Source: Piromyces finnis | Lineage: Eukaryota > Neocallimastigomycota > Neocallimastigomycetes > Neocallimastigales > Neocallimastigaceae | DNA length: 64,000 bases | Direction of reading: 5' to 3' | NCBI GenBank assembly: GCA_002104945.1 | Contig: MCFH01000014.1 | Span: 777,001 to 841,000 of the forward strand | In this document: piece after piece, positions 1-13,100 of the stretch | How the letters are laid out: every line of letters begins with the position of its first letter | Position numbering within the stretch: the first letter of the stretch is position 1 | The notes under the pieces: generated by a model | Told to the model about the DNA's origin: nothing | The model's input: only the letters and a program-made list of their open reading frames with translations | Databases searched by the model: none | Program-made: the position numbers and the translations under genes

Positions 1-51
1 TGTAAAACAACAAATGAATATTATTCTCAATGTGTTCCAATAGAACAATAA
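1..51 (+). CDS. C-terminal end of a CBM1-bearing secreted protein (partial)
   Basis: The window opens inside a reading frame of 16 codons that stops with TAA at 49-51. It contains two Cys and the pattern C-x9-C-V-P, with a YYSQCVP ending. This matches the last strand of a fungal family 1 carbohydrate-binding module and closely resembles the ends of the two dockerin genes downstream (YYQCVP at 5829, YHQCVP at 14464). The start lies outside the window, so the catalytic part and any dockerins are unknown. It is on the same strand as the next two genes, which suggests a small tandem cluster of cellulosome-related genes. Confidence in the CBM1 tail is good; the rest of the protein cannot be judged. 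Confidence 0.7.
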   Translation, partial: CKTTNEYYSQCVPIEQ

Positions 52-2340
52 TAATAATAATACATTAATGAATTAAATAATTTCTATTCAGTATATTTTA
101 TTATAGTAAAAAAAAAAAAGTTAAAATCAATTCATTAGATCTACATTTTAAATAATAACAATAACAATAATAAAAGAACAAACAAACATACTATATTAAC
201 TACTCATTAATTAAAATATTTATTATTATAATATTTTAATATATTGTAGGATAAATAATATATATATATATATACTAATGAAATCTCTATCAAAACTAAT
301 TTATATATAATATACCTCTTTTTTTTTTTTTAGAATTTATTAATTAATAATAGAAATAAAATTCTATTTTTTGTAATGTTTTTTGTTTTATATTTTTTAT
401 AGATTAAGATATAAATCACAAGAACATTGAAATATATATATATATATAATAATAAAAAATAAAAATAAAAAATACAATAAATAATAAAAATCAACCATTT
501 TAAATATATTATATGTAGTAACAATCAAAGTATAATTTTTTTTTTTTTTCATTTTGATATTTTTTGTTTCCAATTAGTCGTATGAAAAAAATAAAATGTT
601 TTTTTTTATATATTATTATAAATAAAAAGCAAGCTATTTATTTAGTTTTTTTTTTTTTTGCTTTAAACAGATATTAAAGTTAATTTTTTTTTTTTAACTT
701 TTATGTTGTTACTTGTTACTGTTTTATTCTTTTTGGTAAAATAAATAACTTTATTCAATAGAATTTCTATATGGCCAAAATCTTTTTTTTAAAGTCTTCT
801 AAGAATTTTAAAAAAGAAATGGTTTTATTCTGTTTGTGTTACATTTCAAAATGATATCATAACAATATTGAAATCTAATAATAATTAAGGTTCAATATTT
901 TATTAATTTAGAGAATATACAAACAATTGACATTTTATTGTAAAACCTTAATTTATACTAAAATTTAGTTATTTTCAATATCAAAAAAAAGGATGCTTTG
1001 GAAATTACAAATGTATATAAAAGAATTTAATATATTAAATTAATATAAATTCTAAAACTTTATTTACTATAAAATTTTATCCTTCCGTTTTTATTATTCG
1101 TTTAACCGCGATTTTATTATTATTTTTATTATTATTATTATTTTAAAAGAAATAATGGATAGAAAGGCAATTAAGAATTAAAAAAAGAGAGAGAAAAAAA
1201 GGAATTTAATGTATGCTTTTTTTTTTTTTAATAAATATCTAAATGATAAAGATTATTTTCTTTTTAAAGATTATAATCTCCAACTTTATTGTAATGTTAA
1301 ATTATTCATATTATTAATTTATTGTATACAAATAATTAATAACAGTATAATAATGATAATATACTATGATAGAAATTGAAAATTTGGTATTACTCTTGCT
1401 TTTTTTTTTTATTTTACTTTAGTTTTTATATATTTATTTTAATAGAAATTTTATTAGAATAGTAATAATTATAATAATAAAAAAAGAAATATTGATACTA
1501 TAGAATAATAAAAGTTACAAGGTAAAGTAAATAATAAATAATATTACTGTGCTATTACTAATAAATATTTAATACTATTTAATAAATAATGCAAATAAAT
1601 ATATAATATTTATTAATAATAATTAATAATAATATTTAATAGTAAATAATAATATAAACATTAAATAATAATTAATAAACAATAATAAAAAGCTAAGTAT
1701 TATTTTTATTAATCCCTATTTTTATATAATATTATATTATATATCTAAAAAATTATGAATAATGATAGAAAACTGTGACTTATACAATTTTTTAAAAGGG
1801 ATAAAAAAATAAATATAAATAAAGTTTATTTTTAATTAAAACCATCATTTAATTTAATTTAAAAAAAATGAATAGAATCATTTTCACTAAATTTTAATTC
1901 TTTTTTTTTTTTTGCTATATAAAATAAAAAAAAGAAGTCACTTTTCCTCTTTTTTTTTTTAAATTTAAATAGAATTTAAAAAAAAAATAATACTTTTGTT
2001 ATCATTCATTTATTATTTTATTATTAAATAATTATTATTATTTAATATTAATATATAAATAAAGTGAAAAAGTTTTTTTTTTTTTTTTTTTTCAATATAT
2101 ACTTTAATTTAGGTATACAAAATTAAAGAGGAATTGATATTCATTAATTATAATTGAAAAAAAAAATAATTTTTTTTTAAATTTATATTCTAGAAATAAA
2201 CTTTTTTCTTTTTATATATTGAAAAAATATAGATAATATTTCTATTTGCAACATTAAAAAGAAAAAAAAAAGGAATAGAATTTTGAATTGAATTCAGAAA
2301 AGCTTAAAAAACAAAAAAAAAAAAAATTGATTTCATTAAT
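52..2340. other. AT-rich intergenic region
   Basis: About 2.3 kb of very AT-rich DNA with homopolymer A and T runs and TA-rich simple repeats. Open frames on either strand are low-complexity (Ile, Tyr, Phe, Lys, Asn) and carry no recognisable domain. I see no RNA gene. It separates the end of the first gene from the upstream motif and promoter of the next. Confidence 0.6.
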
Positions 2341-2362
2341 AATATCTTTGAAAGAATATTAT
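2341..2362 (+). promoter_or_regulatory. Upstream motif shared by the two dockerin-phosphoesterase genes
   Basis: A 22-nt stretch with core ATCTTTGAAAGAATAT lies 240 nt before the start codon at 2581. The identical 22 nt occurs at 9930, 226 nt before the start of the paralog. The core is an imperfect dyad (CTTTGAAAG in the centre). Flanking sequence is much less similar, so selective conservation, a shared transcription-factor site or a transcription-start element are all possible. Function is inferred only. Confidence 0.4.
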
Positions 2363-2580
2363 ATAAATCAATATAATTCAATAAAAAATAAATAAATTAA
2401 AACAAAACAGAACAAAACAAAAACAATAAATTATTTAAGGAAAAAAAAGATAAAAAAACTAAAATAAAAAAACTGTTGGTATAAAACTAATATATATTAA
2501 AGTAAAAAAAAAAAAAAAAGAAAAAGAAAATAATTATTAATTTAATATATATATATATATTAGAATTAATTAAAAAAAAA

Positions 2581-5500
2581 ATGAGGAAAGTAGCTTTTTA
2601 TACTGCTTTATCAATTATTTTAGCTAAAATTAAAGCTAAAGAAAGTGAAACATATTGTTGGTCACAAGATTTATTTGGTATCGAATGGTAATTATTTTCT
2701 TTAAAGGAAATATTCCAATATAGAAATAAAAATGGTATAAAAAAAACAGAAATTCTTAATTCTTTTTCTTTTCTTTTATTAAACTTATAAAAAAAATAAA
2801 GTTGTGAAGAAGGAACTGAAGCCAATTATTTTGATACTGATGGTGACTGGTAAAGTACAAAAATAACTTATAATATTTCCATAAAAATAATTTAATAGTT
2901 TTATATTAATTGTCAATATATATTATATATATATACTATATTATATACGATTGAATAATAGGTATAAATCAGATGAATACAAATGTGGTATTATTCATGG
3001 TAACTGTTGGTCAAGAATTCTTGGATATCCTTGTTGTGTAGATACTCATGGAAGTGAGGATACTACTCAAGATTCTCATGGTTTATGGTAATTATAATAA
3101 TGATAATTTATTTTATTAAATAGTTATATTATATTTTATTTATTGTTTTTTTTTTTTAAAAAAAAAACATTTTAAAATAAAAACTTGAACTCTCCCTTTT
3201 TTTTTATTTTTAAATATATTCTGATAAATCTTGTATTCATACTTTATTCCGGTATTATTAATATTATTGTCATTTCTTGTTAAATAATTATTTTCAACAA
3301 TAATAACGATAATAGGGCTAAAGAAAATGGTTATTATTGTGGTATTAGACATTCATTAAAACCATGGAATGATCGTGAACTCGTTGAAGAAACAAAAGAA
3401 GAATGGAATTCATTTAAAGCAAAATGGAATGACGAAAAATATAATTTTGAACGTCTTTCCGTTTTCGTTGGTGACAATGAATCAGAAATCAATTTTGGTT
3501 GGTATTCCGTAACTAAGGATGAAGCTGAAATTCGTATTGGTCAAATGAAAGATATGAGTGATGCAAAGACATTTGTTGGATCATCAGCAACTCAAACTGA
3601 ATATGGAATTAAAAACTTTAAACTTTTAGGTGTACCCTATTATACTAATAGAGTTACTGTATCTGGTTTAGAACGTAATTCAGTATATTACTATCAAAGA
3701 AAATTAAATGGTCAATGGGAAGATGCTATTAAATTTAAAACTTATGATGATAAAAATTTTAAGTTTATTTTTGTAGGTGATCCACAAATTGGTGGTTCTC
3801 ATGGTCGTTTAACTAAATCAAATCATTTTAGAAGAGTGGTATCAAAAGAAGAAAGCAACAGAAATGATGCTTTTAATTGGAATAGAGTTCTTAAAAGTTC
3901 ATTTGAATTAACTGATACTCCAAGTGTATTATTATCTGCTGGTGATCAAGCCGATGAAATAAGTAATTTTGGAAGTAATGAATATTTAGATCAAATTGTT
4001 AATACTGAATCTCAATATTCTGCATTACTTTATCCAGAATTAATGAAAAAAATTGTAACTGCTGCCAGTGTTGGTAATCATGAATCTACCATTAATAGTT
4101 TTGGACGTCATTTCCATACCCCAAATTCAATGAAGGATTGCCATGTTACCAAAAAGTATAATGGTTGGTATCCTGGTTATAATTATTTCTTTAAATATAA
4201 TAATGTTCTCGTAGTTGTTTTAGAAACCAACTATAACAATGATGAAGATTATCAAAATATTATGAGAAATGCCATTCTTAAATATCCAGAAACAGACTGG
4301 CGTGTTGCTTTATTCCATCATGATATTTTCGGTAATGGTGCCACCCATTCTCAAAGTGATGCCTTACCAAAACGTGACATTTTACTTAAATTATTTTCCA
4401 GTTACAAATTTGATCTTGTTATTAATGGTCATGATCATGTTTACACTACTTCTAAATTCGTTTCCTACGAATATAAAAATAGTGCCAATTACAATGATTA
4501 TAAAATTAGTGAAATTAATAAAGATGAAATTAATAGAAATCCAAAAGGAACATTCTTTGTCACTGCAAATTGTGCTACCGGTTCTAAATATTTAGATTTT
4601 GTTAAGGATACTCCAGATTATGTCTATAATTATACTCAAACTTTTACTCCAACCTTTGGTGTATTAGATTTTTCTGAAAATGGAAACAAGGTTCAATTAA
4701 GTATTACTACCTATGAAGTAGAAACAAAAAATGTAGTTGATGGACCATATAAGTTTGAAAAAGATCTTGGTAGTAATAAGGTAGTTATTCTTTTATTAAT
4801 TATTATATTATTAGTTATTATTTGTTATTAGGGTTAGTCTTTTTATAATGATTCATTTTAGTATATTTCTTATCATAAAGCTAAACAAACAAATATATCT
4901 AATTTATTTATAATTGAAATCCCATAATTTTTTTTATATTTATTTTTCAAAAAAAAAAAAAGTGTTGGTCTGAAATTGAAAATGGCTATTCATGTTGTCC
5001 ACCAGGTACTCCTGTTGTCAAGTCTGAAAATGGAAGAGACTATGGTTATTATCTTGATGATTATTGTGGTATTGTCAATGAAATAGATGATCCGGCGGAA
5101 GAAACCAGTATTGTAGAAGAACCAATTGTTCCAACTACTACAGTTGATCCAGAACCAATTATCACAACTACTATTGCTGAGCCAGAACCAATTATTACAA
5201 CTACTATTGTTGAACCAGAACCAGTTATCACAACTACTATTGCTGAGCCAGAACCACAAATAACTAATGTTCCAGATCAATGTTGGTCAAAACCACTTGG
5301 TTATGATTGTTGTGTTGATCCATACATTCAAATAGCATATTCTGATGATGATGGTGATTGGGGTTATGAAAATGATGAATGGTGTGGTATTATTGAATCA
5401 AAACCAACAGAAGAAAATCCAATGAAATGTTGGTCAATACCACTTGGTTATGGTTGTTGTATTGATCCAAACATTCAAATAGCATATTCTGATGATGATG

Positions 5501-5829
5501 GTGATTGGGGTTATGAAAATGATGAATGGTGTGGTATTATAGAAAATGGTTTTTTACCTGTCACTACTACTACCACTACTATTCCTATCACTACTACTAT
5601 CCCTACTACCACTTTAGTATCCACTACAACAATTACCAGAACTACAACAAGAATTACCACCACCACTACCACCACTACCACTCAAACAGCAGAACCATCC
5701 AATTGTGTTGCTGCCTATCAACAATGTGGTGGTATTGGTTATACCGGATCAACTTGCTGTTCAGATCCAAGCTTTGTTTGTAGACCTCAAAGTGATTATT
5801 ATTACCAATGTGTTCCAAGCCAATATTAA
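2581..5829 (+). CDS. Secreted purple-acid-phosphatase-like metallophosphoesterase with five dockerins and a CBM1 (gene A)
   Basis: Predicted exons: 2581-2687, 2802-2849, 2962-3087, 3316-4780, 4963-5829. They join in frame to 870 residues, all with GT...AG introns. Order: hydrophobic signal peptide (about 1-19); dockerin 1 (26-63) and dockerin 2 (67-104); PAP-type N-terminal beta domain; calcineurin-like phosphoesterase with GDPQ (Asp249), GDQAD (Asp304), GNHE (Asn348-His349), FHH (His428-429) and GHDH (His466, His468); dockerins 3 (583), 4 (689) and 5 (738); an EPxxTTTI repeat spacer between dockerins 3 and 4; a Thr linker; CBM1 (830-870). Dockerins bind cohesins on scaffoldins, and CBM1 binds cellulose, so the enzyme is likely displayed on the fungal cellulosome and hydrolyses phosphoesters. 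The usual PAP iron-ligand Tyr of GDxxY is Asp here. The substrate is unknown. Start chosen for the signal peptide and the exact splice match to dockerin 1. Confidence 0.85.
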
Positions 5830-6471
5830 TTATTTTTTATATTAAAGGGTTTTTTTTATACAAAATTTACTATGATAATGTGTTCCCAACAAAGAAGTAT
5901 ATAATTATTGCTACACATTTATAGTAGAAAATACGAATGAAAACTATACAAAATCAAAACAATTAAAAATATATAATATATATAATATTGTAATTGAAAA
6001 AAAAAGAAATGAAGAATTCATCCTATATTATATTATACATTTTATAGAAATATAAATAGGATATTTTTGACAATAGATAGACTTTTCATTATCTTTATCT
6101 TTCAATTATATAATATATAAATATATATTATATATATGCTATATAATAGCATACAAAAAAAAAAAAAAGGTTTTACTATAATAAAATTCCATACCAATTT
6201 TTTATTAAAAAAATTTTATTATAGTAGTTTATTAAAAATTATGAATTAAATCAATACTTTTATACTATTATAAAATAATATATATGTAATGATTTAATTT
6301 TTATTTATTTAAACATTGCAATCTCTAACTAAATAACGAAATAGCTTTTGATAAAGTTAACAAATAAACAATTATAAATAAATATATATAAATATAAATA
6401 AACAAACAATTATAAATATAAATAAATATATATAAATAACTAAACCAACAAATAATATATAAATATGAATA

Positions 6472-6530
<59 letters not shown>

Positions 6531-9500
6531 ATATTAAAACACATACATTTGAACTAAAATATATTTTAAAAAGGTGTTATAAAACAAATAAATGAATCTT
6601 TATTCATTATTTATTATCAAAAATAATGTTTTTTTTTAATGAGAGTTAAACATTTTAATTCTTGTTAATAATTCAAAAAAAAAAAAAAAATGTAGGCTAT
6701 CCTTTTATTGAAATCATAAAATAATAGAATTTTTAAAATCAAGTGGATTTTTTTTTTTTATTTTTAAATATATAATTTGAAAAGAATAAAGTATGCCTTT
6801 TTTTTTTTCTTTAATTTAAAAAAATGTCCCACTTTAAAAATAATCAATTTCTAGTTTAAAAAAAGTTTTTTAACTTTATATTTTGTTACACTTGGAAGAA
6901 AAGTTTATTTAATATAAAATGAGAAATTTAATGATGATAATAATTTTAAATTTTTTCTATTTTGTGTAATGTTTCAAGAATGAAACTCTAAATATTATTA
7001 AAATTCATAAACAATTCTATCATAAGATAATATTATCATAGTTTTGAATATAAAGTTTTTAAAGTTACACAATCAATATATCTTATAAATTAATATATTA
7101 AATTTTTTTTTTTTTTTGATGAAAGATCTATTGGTTGTAGATAGGAAAACGATAAACTTTATTTTTGAAGGAGAAAGAGTTAGATTCAGTATACTAGTAG
7201 TAGTAGTGGTAGTAATAATAGATAATATTAAATCTATCTATGGTTAATAAAGCTTTTTAAATAAATACTAATATCCATCATATTATTATTTAAGTTAATA
7301 CTATGAATATAATTAAATAATAGGATAATTTAATTATTTTATTAGTAATGAATCTCATATTACAATTTTACTTTATATCAATAAATGTTATATAGATATA
7401 TATATAATATTTAATTTGAAAAAATACTATTATATAATAGAAGAACATTTATAAAAAAAATTCATTTTTTTAAATTTTATATGTTACTCTTTCTTTTAAA
7501 CGAGCTTTATCATTTCTTTTTTTAGAGAATATTAATTATTTTATAATAAGAGGTTTGAACTATTTTAATTAGTATATTATAATTATCCTATAATTATATT
7601 ACTATTTATTAATATATTATATATAAATCATTTTTCAATTTATTTTATTTCACTCCAATTATTATCTATTAATTTAGTTTATTGTTATATATATATTGTA
7701 GAAACTTTTACTTTTTCCATTACCGGAAATGTTCCTATTTTTATATTTAACTAAGGCAAAGAAATGAAAAAGAAATAGTTAAATTCAATATTTTATACTA
7801 TTTTTTAAATTACCAATCATGTATTGTTTGAATGTTATTTAAAAAGTAAAGCTTATAATAGTTTAACTATTTTTTCAAATGAATGATTCTTTGGAGATTA
7901 TTATTTTTTCTTTATTAATAAATTGGAATTTATCTATTTAATGGTGTAAAATAAAAAAAAAACAATTATTTATAATGAAATCCGACATTATAAAGGAAGG
8001 AATGTTATTATATTATTTAATGAAGTATACCTTTTAATAGTCTATTAATACATAGTTATAATATTAAATTCATTTCCTTTTTTTTTTCTATCTTATTCTA
8101 CATCCACCGCTTTTATAATATAAAAATTAAAAAAATATAAAATGGATTGTTCACAGTTTAAAACAATTTTTAGAGATGAAATTTAATTTATTTTAAATTT
8201 GATTTTAATACAATTAAAAACTTTAAATTTAATTTATGAAAAATTTAATAAAACTAAAACTTTAAATTTAATTTATTACATAATAAATAAAGTTTATATA
8301 TTCATGTAAAGTTTCAAATTGTAAGAAATCTGTAAATGTTTTTTTTTTTTTTACTTTTTTCGTTAAGTAATACGATTGCCCTTGATTAGGGATGTTGTTT
8401 TTTTAATAACAATAGTAGTCATAGTCATATATTTTAATAATATATTTTTGATTATGTTTAATAGAAAAGGTAACACTATTTTCATTATAGATAGAATATT
8501 TATTAATAAAATATGAATTGTAGAGGTAAGTATTTTTTTGAATACTAACTATTGTTAATTAAAAAAAGGCTAAAGTTCATTTTATTGTATAATAAAAAAG
8601 TTAAAATGAAATATAAATATACTTTTGGCAATAAAAATCAAAGGTACACTTTTTAAGGATAAAGCTACTAATCATTTTATAATTAACTCCGAATTTATTT
8701 GAATTTTTAATAAAAAAAAAAGAATATAAATAAAGTTGTTAATTATCTGTCATGAATAAATAAATAAATAAATAATTTTCTATATATATATATGTAGAAA
8801 ATTAATATTAATATCTTTTATATTAAATAAATGATTATGGAATATCAGATTTTTAATTAAAAAAAAAAAAGAAATTAAAGTTTAGGATTTTAGTATATTT
8901 ATATATATTAATTAAAAATATATTAAAAAACAAACCTTATTTGTTATAAGAAATGATAAACCATCATCCTTTAAATTAACGATTTTCCATTTTTTAAATT
9001 AAAAAAGTTTAAGATATAATATATTATAATATATATAAACATTATATTTGTAAATATATTAATTGTTATTGGTACATAGAATATTGTTGATTTCACTAAA
9101 AAGAAATTAAATGTAAATGGTATCATTGAATGGAAAATGAATTAATAGAATGAATAATAATATATTCAAATATATTTATAACATATATTATTAATATATT
9201 ATGATAGAAATGTCAAGTTTATAGAATATAAATCTTCTAACAAATAAAAACAATACTAATAATAATATATGTAACAATAGTATTAATATATTATTTATTG
9301 AATTATTTATTTTAATTAATTTTTTTTTATTTTTTTTTTTTTGGAAAAAGAATATCAAAAAAGTATAATATTAACAGTAAAAACAACAATAATAAAATAA
9401 CAATATTCATATGGTACTTAATCCTAACCCAAAGTTTAATAAAAAAAATTAAAAAAATAAGAAATAATTAAAAATAGAATTATATATAAAAGATAAAAAG

Positions 9501-9929
9501 TATTCCATATAATTTTTTTTTTTAAAACCTTTAATTGATAGTAACTACTTTATTAAATTATAAGAATTAGAAATAATTCTTTATATTAATAAATAATTAT
9601 TATTATTAGAAATAATAATAATTTTATTTAAAGAAGATAAAAAAAAAAGGAAAGGAATAATAAAAAAAGAAAATAAAATTAATAAAAGAAAAATTATAAG
9701 AAATTGATATTTATATATATATAAATATCTATACATTCAATATATTTAAGTAAAAATAAAAATAATTATATATTTTATATATATATATAAAAAGTATAAA
9801 TTAATTTAAAGAAATAAAATAATTTAAACTATCAACATTAATTAATATTAAATAATAATAATAACAACAAGTAATTTATAAAAAAATAAATCACTTATTA
9901 TAATTTAATATTAATAGAAATAATAAATT
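5830..9929. other. AT-rich intergenic region with a 4-bp microsatellite
   Basis: About 4.1 kb between the two paralogous genes. It is low-complexity DNA with many T and A runs. A pure ATAA tetranucleotide tract of about 60 bp lies at 6473-6533. No reading frame with recognisable protein content and no RNA gene was seen on either strand. Confidence 0.6.
6473..6533. repeat. (ATAA)n microsatellite
   Basis: About 15 uninterrupted copies of a 4-bp unit, visible directly in the sequence. It lies in non-coding DNA and is likely length-variable between strains. Confidence 0.9.
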
Positions 9930-9951
9930 AATATCTTTGAAAGAATATTAT
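9930..9951 (+). promoter_or_regulatory. Second copy of the shared upstream motif
   Basis: Identical over 22 nt to 2341-2362 (core ATCTTTGAAAGAATAT) and at nearly the same distance (226 nt) from the start codon of gene B. The conserved position in two diverged upstream regions supports a promoter role, but recent duplication of the gene together with its promoter would give the same picture. Confidence 0.4.
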
Positions 9952-10155
9952 CTATTATTCTATTTTGTCATAAATATATAAATGAATTTTTTTTTAAGTC
10001 CTATAATTTGAAAAAAAAATATTTTTATATATTTACAAAATTAATATTTAAACATACACAAAAAATAAAACAATAATATCTTAACAAAATAAAAAATAAT
10101 TAAATATAAAAAATAAAGTAGTGAATTATTTTTATAAAAAAAAAAAAAACTCAAA

Positions 10156-13100
10156 ATGAAAACAATTCTTTTCTGTATAGCTACATTATTTTCTTTTGTA
10201 AAAGCTAAAGATAATACTCAATGTTGGTCAAAAGTATTGAGAGACATTGACTGGTAATTATTAATATTTATATATACTAATATAGTTAATTAAAATGTTA
10301 TAATGTAAATTTAGCCAGGAATAATAATATTGTTTTAATTTTATTATAATAAAATAGTTGTCCTGAAGGCACTAAGGCAAATTATTATGATGGAGACGGT
10401 GACTGGTATGCTAGAAAAAGAAAAATAAAAATTTATATGAAAAAAAAATTTTATAAACTCTTTAAAAATAACCTTTTTTTAATTTATTATTTTAATTTTA
10501 ATATATATATTTTAAAAAATATGTATAGGTATAAAGATTCAAATGGACAATTATGTGGTATTGTTAATGGTTTCTGTTGGTCTTTATTAAAAGATGGTAA
10601 ATAAAATTTATTCAAAAAATTATTCTATATATAAACTTTCATCATAATAATAATAAATCAAAACTTTCTCTATTATTTATTTATATATAATATAATATAA
10701 TGAAAAAAGAAAGTGGATTTAATTATCCATGTTGTGTTAAAACTGAAAAAGGAACATACAGTGATGGAGATGGTGACTGGTAATAATAATATATATGTAT
10801 ATTTTTTTTTAAAAAAAAAAAAGTTTAATTTATTAGAAATAAGAAAAAATAATTGTTGAAAATATATTAATATTAAAAATAAATTTATTCTTATTCTTAT
10901 TAATAATTGTAGGGCTCAAGAAAACGGTGATTGGTGTACTATAAGACATTCTAATAGAAAATGGAATGATCGTGAATTAATTGATGAAACAAGAGAAGAA
11001 TGGAATTCATTTAAAGATATATGGGAAAATGAAAAATATAATTTTGAACGTATATCTGTTTTTGTTGGAGAAGATGAAACAAAAATTAATTTTGGTTGGT
11101 ATTCCACTCAAAATTCTACTCCAAAGATCCGTATAGGTAAAAATAAAGATATGAGTGATGCTATAACTTATAGAGGTACAACTGAAATTCAAATTGAAAG
11201 AATAGATTATGGTGGTTCTTTCTATTACAATGAAGATAATGTATTATTAAATGGAAAACGTTATTTCACTCATAGAGTTACTGTTGAAAATATTGAACGT
11301 AATACCACTTATTATTATCAAAGATATATCTATGGTGAATGGGAAGATGCCGTTCAGTATGATACTTATGATGATAAAAATTTCAAATTTATTTTTATGG
11401 GTGATGCTCAAATTGGTGGTTCCCATGGTCGTTACAGATCATATCCTCAATTCCAATACCGTACAACAGATGATGAAGGTAACAGAAATGATGTCTTTAA
11501 TTGGAATAGAGTTGTCAATAGTGCCTTTAAATTTTCAAAAACACCAAGTGTATTATTATCTGCTGGTGATCAAGCAGATGATTCAAGATCTTTTAATGAT
11601 GATAGAAAATACCTTTATAAAAAAATGACTAATATTGAATCCCAATATTCTGGTTTTCTCTACCCAGAATTATTAAAACATATTGTCACAGCAACTAGTG
11701 TTGGTAATCACGAAACCACTTCAAATGGTTTTGGACGTCGCTTTAATACTCCAAATTCATTAAAAAATTGTACTCTTACCAATAACTATGATGGTTGGTA
11801 TACTGGTTATAATTATTTCTTTAAATATAATAATGTCCTTGTTATGGTATTAGAAACAAATGCTAGTACTGAAGATGATTATAGAAGAACAGTTAGATCT
11901 GCTATTAGTAAATATCCAGATACCGATTGGAGAATTGCTTTATTCCATCATGATATTTTTGGTAATGGTAGTACACACTCTCAAAGTGATGCTAGAGATA
12001 GACGTGGTGCTGTATTCAATATCTTATCAAAGTTTAACTTTGATCTTGTCATTAATGGTCATGATCACGTCTACACCACAACTAAATTTGTTTCTTACGT
12101 TAAAAAGAGTAATGATTACAATTCACCAGATAATTATCAAGTTGACCCAATAGAAAGAAATGTTGTTAATAAAAATCCAAAGGGTACATTCTATGTTACC
12201 GCTAATTGTTCTTCTGGTGCTAAATATTTAGACTTTTTGAAAGATCCAAATGTAGATTATGTTTACAGTTTTAATCAAACCTATACTCAAACATTTGGTA
12301 TATTAGATTTCACTCAAGCAAACGGTAAAGTTCGTTTAGAAATTACCACTTATGATGCTGAAACTTATGATGTTATCGATGGTTCTTACATTATTGAAAA
12401 AGATATTGGAAGTAATTCTGATGAAAAGGTAATATTTCTTTTTTTTTTATTACAATAAATTATATCGCCAAGAGAGTATAATAATAATAATACTCTTACA
12501 CTCTATTGATGGATAAAAAAAAATAATTATTTATACTTTAAGTTTTTTAACAAAACAAATAATATTTATATATAATTTTATAATTTTTTGAATATTTAAT
12601 TTTACTTATTTTATAGTGTTGGTCCGAAAGAATTAGAGGATATTCATGTTGTTCTCCAGGCGCAACTCCTAAAATCAAAGAAAATGGCAGATTATACGGT
12701 GAAGAACGTGGTGAATTTTGTGGTATTATTGATTATAAAACTTTATCAGAAGAAGAATGTTGGTCTAAAAAATTTGGTTATGATTGTTGTGTTTTACCAG
12801 AAACTAGAGCCATCTACAGTGATGCAAATGGAAAGTATGGTGTAGAATTTAAACAAAAATGTGGTATTGTTGATTCTATAGCCATTAAACCAGATGTTTG
12901 TGATAATGGTGGATTAGATTATGAATGCTGTTCTAGCTTAAATGTTAAATTACAATCCATTGATGCTGATGCTAAATGGGGTTTTGAAAATGGTAAATGG
13001 TGTATTATTGAATTAATTAATCAAGCTACCACTACTACCACCACTACCACTACTATACCTACTACCACCACCACTACCACCACTACTACTATACCTACTA

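Noticed and set aside
330-524. Tyr/Phe/Ile-rich minus-strand frame
   Set aside because: Typical chance frame in AT-rich DNA; could mimic a membrane protein but has no charged or conserved features.
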